Shown here: piece by piece, positions 6,456-10,372 of the stretch
Layout of the letters: the number at the start of each line of letters is the position of its first letter
Position numbering within the stretch: position 1 is the stretch's first letter
Origin: CAYRFE01 sp964423645 [NCBI: uncultured bacterium]
GTDB lineage: Bacteria > Macinerneyibacteriota > Macinerneyibacteria > Macinerneyibacteriales
DNA length: 10,372 nucleotides
Assembly: GCA_964423645.1 (NCBI GenBank)
Contig: CAYRFE010000023.1
Coordinates: 1-10,372 of the forward strand
Direction of reading: 5' to 3'
Program-made: the position numbers and the translations under genes
Notes under the pieces: model-generated
What the model saw: the letters and a program-made list of their open reading frames with translations, nothing else
Database searches by the model: none
What the model was told of the DNA's origin: nothing

Positions 6456-7406
6456 ATGAAAAAATGTATCTTCATTATAATTTTTGTCAGTATCGGGCTA
6501 GGTACAGCTGCCGATACGTTATATCCGAAGGAACTTGTAAAGATACCGTATTCTCACTTTGAAAAATGTGGAATTGATTATTTTTATGTTGATGGAGATA
6601 GTCTGTATATAATGGACTATTATAATGAGCAGATCAAAGAATTTTCTATCTCTAAAGGTATAGCGAGTAATACTTATAAAAATGTAATAGGTTCATATTC
6701 GCGTGATCCACATTTTGTTGTAGCCGGCGATGAAATTCTTATTATGGCAGACCCGGTTTTTTATGTATATAATAAGAAAACAAAGAACTATGTTAGAGAA
6801 ATGTATCGTACAAAAGACATGAAGGTTCGATTAAGTTCTAATAGTACGTTGTTTGACAATAATAAGTTGTATTTTACTATGTATGGTGGTCATAGAATAT
6901 ACAAAATATGGGATAATGGAAAAATAACTGATCCGATTGATTTAAATCAAGAATATGGTTATCCAATTAATGATAAGCAAACATTCATTGCTGATCAAAC
7001 TAAGAGAGATTATTTAGAATTGACTATTATTAATAAATGGAAAAATTCTATTTACAGAATACCTAAGACCGGAGGAACAAGGTATCTAGGGATAATAAAT
7101 GATTTAATCATCTTTGTTGAACGAAAAAGACCAAATATGGACGAATTTTGGGATGAGATAGTATGTTTTTCACTAAAAGAAAAGAAAGTAACAAAAAGGC
7201 TTAGAGTACCGCAAATATATTTTGCACCATTGAAAAATAATTTTGTTGTTAATAACGAAAAATTATATTATCTGATGTCCGCTAAGGATGGGTTACACCT
7301 TTTTGAACTGGCATTTACTCCGCCATCCGATGGTAAGGATCCTTTTGAGAAGTTCAATTATACAATCGATCCGCCGAAGCGGATTGTGCCGATGCGGGGT
7401 GAATAG
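6456..7406 (+). CDS. Secreted beta-propeller-like protein, function unknown
   Basis: I do not recognise the family. The 316-residue product begins with a clear Sec signal peptide: MKK, a hydrophobic core to about residue 16, and a likely signal peptidase I site near GTAA/D (19-20). There is no lipobox. The mature part has repeated strand patterns ending in short bulky hydrophobic runs, for example DYFYVDGDSLYIMDYY (41-56), HFVVAGDEILIMAD (86-99), STLFDNNKLYFTMY (130-143) and NNFVVNNEKLYYLM (261-274). These resemble beta-propeller blades. No catalytic motif is seen. An in-frame TAG at 6444 forces the start to 6456 or later, and no Shine-Dalgarno precedes it, which is unlike every other gene here. 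GC is near 30% in sampled lines, far below its neighbours, suggesting acquisition or fast divergence. It is flanked by repeats on the left. Confidence 0.75.
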   Translation: MKKCIFIIIFVSIGLGTAADTLYPKELVKIPYSHFEKCGIDYFYVDGDSLYIMDYYNEQIKEFSISKGIASNTYKNVIGSYSRDPHFVVAGDEILIMADPVFYVYNKKTKNYVREMYRTKDMKVRLSSNSTLFDNNKLYFTMYGGHRIYKIWDNGKITDPIDLNQEYGYPINDKQTFIADQTKRDYLELTIINKWKNSIYRIPKTGGTRYLGIINDLIIFVERKRPNMDEFWDEIVCFSLKEKKVTKRLRVPQIYFAPLKNNFVVNNEKLYYLMSAKDGLHLFELAFTPPSDGKDPFEKFNYTIDPPKRIVPMRGE

Positions 7407-7436
7407 AAAATGTTTCGGAATATGAAAAATTATTTC

Positions 7437-7465
7437 TTGACACCGAAATAAATTGTGCCTATAAT
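7437..7465 (+). promoter_or_regulatory. Perfect-consensus sigma-70 promoter for tldD-tldE
   Basis: TTGACA (7437-7442) and TATAAT (7460-7465) are both exact consensus and are separated by exactly 17 bp. Transcription should start near 7472, about 28 nt before the tldD start codon. The hypothetical gene upstream ends at 7406, so this promoter makes tldD-tldE an independent operon. It also rules against the in-frame GTG at 7455 as the tldD start, since that codon would lie upstream of the transcript. Confidence 0.85.
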
Positions 7466-7487
7466 TTGTTTAGCAAACCGAAATAAA
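7443..7487. repeat. 10-bp direct repeat across the tldD promoter
   Basis: CCGAAATAAA occurs at 7443-7452, between the -35 and -10 boxes, and again at 7478-7487, just after the predicted transcription start and beside the ribosome site. The copies are 35 bp apart start to start. A partly inverted TTTCGG lies at 7413-7418. Placement would suit a repressor site, but AT-rich 10-mers recur easily and no regulator is known. Confidence 0.35.
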
Positions 7488-7499
7488 AGGGGTGAGTGT

Positions 7500-8945
7500 A
7501 TGAAAAATCTGGTATCGTATGCGTTGGACACAGCAAAGTCGCTCGGCGCTGATTACGCCGACGTGCGATTCCGCAGCACGAAGATCGAGAACATCTATAC
7601 GTTCAACGATGTGTTGCGCAATCTCTCATCAAGTGACGAAGTGGGTATCGGTATTCGTGTGTTGGTAAAAGGGCGTTGGGGTTTTGCGGCGACTCCGTAT
7701 TTAACGAAGGAAAAAATTGCCGAAACTGCAAAAAAGGCAATCGAAATAGCACGCTCGACCGCGAGTATTCAGCAGAATCCTATTCGCCAAACGGCGGATA
7801 AACCTCAGCAGGGTGTGTTTCGTACGGCAGTGAAGAAAGATCCATTCACCGTGCCGTTGGATCAAAAATTGAATCTTTTGTTTACCGTTGCAGAACGTGC
7901 GCGTAAGCAAAAAGAAGTAAAACGCGTCGACGGCAATTTATATTTCAAAAAAATGCATCAATATTTTATGTCAACGGAAGGTGCTGATCTTGAAAACGAA
8001 GTATATTTGACTTCCGGGACGTACACGGTTACGGCAGTAGGCAACAATACATTCCAAACCCGTATGATGCAGGAATTCCCGAAATCAGCAGGGTATGAGT
8101 GGATCGAAGCATTGCCGTTTGTCGATAATGCAGAAAAGGTTGCTGAAGATGCCGTGAAAAAACTCACCGCAAAATCAGGTCCTATCGGCAAGCGCGATCT
8201 TGTGTTGCTGCCGTCACACCTCGTGCTTACTATTCATGAATCGGTCGGTCATCCGACAGAACTCGACCGTGTGCTCGGGTGGGAAGCAAATTATGCAGGC
8301 ACGTCATTTGCGACACCTGAAAAGCGCGGTAATTTCCGTTATGCGACTCCGCTTGTCAACTTTGTGGCGGATACGACTCTTGAAGGCGGATTAGCCACAT
8401 GGGGTTGGGACGATGATGGTATTCAAGGCAAAAAATGGCATATCATAAAAGACGGAACACTTGTCAATTACGGCACGACACGTGAAACAGCGCATATTAT
8501 CGGTGACACCGAGAGTATGGGATGTAACCGTGCCGATTCGTATGCATCACAGCCGATCAACAGAATTCCGAACCTGAGCCTTATGGCAGGGAAAGACATG
8601 ATGTCACTTGATGAAATGATCGAAGACGTAAAAGACGGTGTGCTTATCGACGGACGTGGCAGTTTCTCAATTGACCAGAACAGAAACAATTTCCAATTCG
8701 GCGGCGATATGTTCTATGAGATCAAAAACGGAAAAGTGACCGAGCCGTTGAAAGATGTTATCTATCAAGCTATTACGACCGATTTCTGGAATTCATGCGA
8801 CGCAATATGCGATCAGCGTTTCTGGGAACCGTACGGCGTGCTTAATTGCGGAAAAGGTGAACCGGGACAGGTAGCTCAAATGACGCACGGCTCAGCCCCT
8901 GCGCGGTTTAGAAATATTTCGCTGGGAGGTGCTTTTAATGGATAA
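7500..8945 (+). CDS. tldD: TldD metalloprotease, catalytic subunit
   Basis: Catalytic zinc subunit of the TldD/TldE heterodimer, which degrades unfolded peptides in the cytoplasm. In E. coli the pair matures microcin B17 and affects CcdA antitoxin turnover. The product has 481 residues, the family length. The zinc motif HESVGH (246-251, HExxxH form) and the C-terminal Cys ligand in CGKGEPGQ (Cys450) are both intact, so it should be active. The N-terminal domain (about 1-220) contains the usual YADVR segment (19-23). The start at 7500 is set by AGGGG (7488-7492) with a 7-nt spacer and by the promoter at 7437-7465. The stop overlaps the tldE start by 8 bp. No peptide-toxin or microcin gene is seen nearby, so a general quality-control role is the safer inference. 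Confidence 0.95.
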   Translation: MKNLVSYALDTAKSLGADYADVRFRSTKIENIYTFNDVLRNLSSSDEVGIGIRVLVKGRWGFAATPYLTKEKIAETAKKAIEIARSTASIQQNPIRQTADKPQQGVFRTAVKKDPFTVPLDQKLNLLFTVAERARKQKEVKRVDGNLYFKKMHQYFMSTEGADLENEVYLTSGTYTVTAVGNNTFQTRMMQEFPKSAGYEWIEALPFVDNAEKVAEDAVKKLTAKSGPIGKRDLVLLPSHLVLTIHESVGHPTELDRVLGWEANYAGTSFATPEKRGNFRYATPLVNFVADTTLEGGLATWGWDDDGIQGKKWHIIKDGTLVNYGTTRETAHIIGDTESMGCNRADSYASQPINRIPNLSLMAGKDMMSLDEMIEDVKDGVLIDGRGSFSIDQNRNNFQFGGDMFYEIKNGKVTEPLKDVIYQAITTDFWNSCDAICDQRFWEPYGVLNCGKGEPGQVAQMTHGSAPARFRNISLGGAFNG

Positions 8946-10236
8946 GAAAACACGTTTTTCAGATGTATCGGAAAAAATCAAAAAGCTTACAAAAGCTGAT
9001 GATTTTCGCATAAATTATGAATCTGAGGTCAATGCACTCACGCGTTTTGCAAGCAATATGGTGACGCAAAATATTGATGTCGAACGTGAGACCGTGAATT
9101 TTACCGCTTATTTCGGTGCAAAAAAAGCGACTGTTTCGAGTGCCAATCTTACCGATGAAGGCTTAAAAGCAATGGTTGAGGCCTGTGAAGCGACCGCTAA
9201 ACTTTCAGTTGAAGATAAAGAGTATTTGCCATCATTGGGTAAGACCGAAACACCGGCGACGGCACCGATTGATAAAAAAATCGCAGGAATGACTGCCGAT
9301 GAGCGTGCATCAATTGCAAAAATACCTGTTGAACGCGCACAAAAAGACGGTGTGACCGTCGCAGGCTCGGTGTCAAACACACTGTCTGCATCAGGAATCG
9401 CTACCAAAAACGGTGCATGTCATTATTTTGAATCGGCAATTGTGTCGTATTCAAATACGGTAGATCGTAAAGGCGAAAAAGGAAATGCAACGGTAAGCTC
9501 AGCACAACGCAGCGCTGTCGATTCAGATTTGTTGTATTCTGAAGCCTTTAACGATGCCGCCATCGCTGAAAACTCTCGTGAATATGAGCCCGGGCGTTAT
9601 ACGGTATTGTTGTCCGCGCATGCAGCGGTGCAGTTGTTTGCATACATGGCATTTTACGGTGCTGACAAGCGTGCGGTAGATGAAGGATATTCACCGTATG
9701 TAGGGAAAATGGGGCAACAGATCGGCGACAGCCGTATCAGTATGTTTACGGATCCTTCAGATATTCGTGCGGTCTCTCAACCGTTCAGCGGCGAAGGCAT
9801 GCCTATCACCAAGCGACATATCATTCAAGACGGAAAGCTCATCGATCTTCCGTGTTCACGTTTTTGGGCACAAAAAACAAATTCCGAAGCATGGGGTTTG
9901 AGTAATTTTATCATGTCGGAAGGTACGAAAAGCGAGAAAGAACTTCTTGCAGGTATAGAACGCGGTTTTTATATCAAAGACCTTTGGTATATTCGTATGG
10001 TGAAAATGGATGATTTTACGCTTACCGGCATGACGCGAAACGGATTTTTTGCGATCGAAAACGGCAAGATCGTCGGCGGCTCCAAGCATTTCCGTTGGAA
10101 TGATTCTCCGATGAAAATGCTGAATCGTATCGTTGAGATCGGCAAGGGTGTCGGAGAGATCGATTCGTGGTATTCGGTGTTTGCACCGGCTATAGTCGTC
10201 AAAGATTTCTATTTGAGCAGTAAAACATTGTTCTAA
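8938..10236 (+). CDS. tldE: TldE/PmbA, partner subunit of TldD protease
   Basis: Non-catalytic partner of TldD, known as TldE or PmbA; together they enclose the protease chamber. The 432 residues are close to the family norm of about 430-450. It has the same two-domain architecture as TldD, but where TldD carries HExxxH this protein reads SAHAAVQLFAYMAF (226-239), which lacks the metal ligands, as expected for TldE. Family-like segments are EPGRYTVLLS (217-226), YSPYVGKMGQ (251-260) and TRNGFFAIENGKI (366-378). The start at 8938 is preferred over a GTG at 8929 because GGGAGG (8924-8929) gives an 8-nt spacer and would otherwise be overlapped by the start. It overlaps tldD by 8 bp, so translation is probably coupled. 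An intrinsic terminator begins 20 bp after its stop. Confidence 0.94.
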   Translation: MDKKTRFSDVSEKIKKLTKADDFRINYESEVNALTRFASNMVTQNIDVERETVNFTAYFGAKKATVSSANLTDEGLKAMVEACEATAKLSVEDKEYLPSLGKTETPATAPIDKKIAGMTADERASIAKIPVERAQKDGVTVAGSVSNTLSASGIATKNGACHYFESAIVSYSNTVDRKGEKGNATVSSAQRSAVDSDLLYSEAFNDAAIAENSREYEPGRYTVLLSAHAAVQLFAYMAFYGADKRAVDEGYSPYVGKMGQQIGDSRISMFTDPSDIRAVSQPFSGEGMPITKRHIIQDGKLIDLPCSRFWAQKTNSEAWGLSNFIMSEGTKSEKELLAGIERGFYIKDLWYIRMVKMDDFTLTGMTRNGFFAIENGKIVGGSKHFRWNDSPMKMLNRIVEIGKGVGEIDSWYSVFAPAIVVKDFYLSSKTLF

Positions 10237-10256
10237 ACAACTGTGTTTTTTGATAT

Positions 10257-10284
10257 AAGGCATGCTTCGGCATGCCTTTTTTTT
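10257..10284 (+). terminator. Intrinsic terminator of tldD-tldE
   Basis: A perfect 9-bp stem, AAGGCATGC (10257-10265) with GCATGCCTT (10270-10278), is closed by the very stable tetraloop TTCG, and runs into an unbroken T-tract to 10284. It begins 20 bp after the tldE stop. The A-tract on the left side is too short for it to be a good terminator on the other strand. Confidence 0.92.
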
Positions 10285-10293
10285 ATTACATCA

Positions 10294-10372
10294 TTGAGCG
10301 CTTTGCGAAACTACTACAATATTACTATGTGCTCTCCCCAAACCCCTCTCGTTGAAATCGAGAGGGGCTTCA
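10294..10372 (-). repeat. Composite hairpin repeat, copy IV (inverted, cut by window end)
   Basis: Read on the minus strand from the window end it gives TGAAGCCCCT, hairpin P2 with a perfect 9-bp stem (10343-10351 with 10359-10367, 7-nt loop), TTTGGGGAGAGCACA, and a tail with TAGTAGTTTCGCAAAGCGCT. P1, if present, lies beyond the window. It starts 10 bp after the tldE terminator. No gene is seen in the remaining right edge. Confidence 0.75.

Noticed and set aside
6374-6562. 62-residue open frame on the + strand
   Set aside because: It overlaps the tail of copy III and the signal-peptide region of the gene at 6456 in another frame, has no ribosome site, and shows no family features.
7455-7499. 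GTG start at 7455 for TldD
   Set aside because: It lies between the -35 and -10 boxes of a perfect promoter, upstream of the predicted transcript start; ATG at 7500 has a good ribosome site.

Overview
The window is a stretch of bacterial chromosome with about 43% GC in the conserved genes (estimated by eye). All six confident protein families, and the one unassigned gene, are on the + strand. I cannot name the phylum. The coenzyme-B12-dependent ribonucleotide reductase suits an anaerobic or oxygen-tolerant lifestyle. The Shine-Dalgarno sites and sigma-70-type promoters are ordinary bacterial ones.

Layout. Bases 1-413 hold no gene; they carry two dispersed repeats. A sigma-70-like promoter (414-442) and a perfect 14-bp palindrome (482-495) precede a tight four-gene cluster: nrdJ (B12-dependent ribonucleotide reductase), pyrE (orotate phosphoribosyltransferase), glf (UDP-galactopyranose mutase) and wecB (UDP-GlcNAc 2-epimerase). 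The gaps are 27 bp, 16 bp and a 4-bp overlap, so they are probably one operon. Bases 5750-6455 form a 706-bp gene-free block filled almost entirely with repeats. An AT-rich gene for a secreted, beta-propeller-like protein of unknown function follows (6456-7406). A perfect-consensus promoter (7437-7465) then drives tldD-tldE, the two subunits of the TldD/TldE metalloprotease. That operon ends at a textbook intrinsic terminator (10257-10284), and another copy of the dispersed repeat runs off the window end.

How the genes fit together. PyrE makes the precursor of UMP. UMP feeds nucleotides to the reductase for DNA synthesis and UTP to the UDP-sugars that Glf and WecB convert for surface polysaccharide. 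TldD and TldE form a separate protease unit.

The least ordinary content is intergenic. A composite element made of two hairpins plus a conserved tail occurs at least four times, in both orientations, with compensatory changes in its stem. A second repeat of about 155 bp, with nested palindromes, occurs twice. No RNA gene, CRISPR array or insertion-sequence transposase was found.
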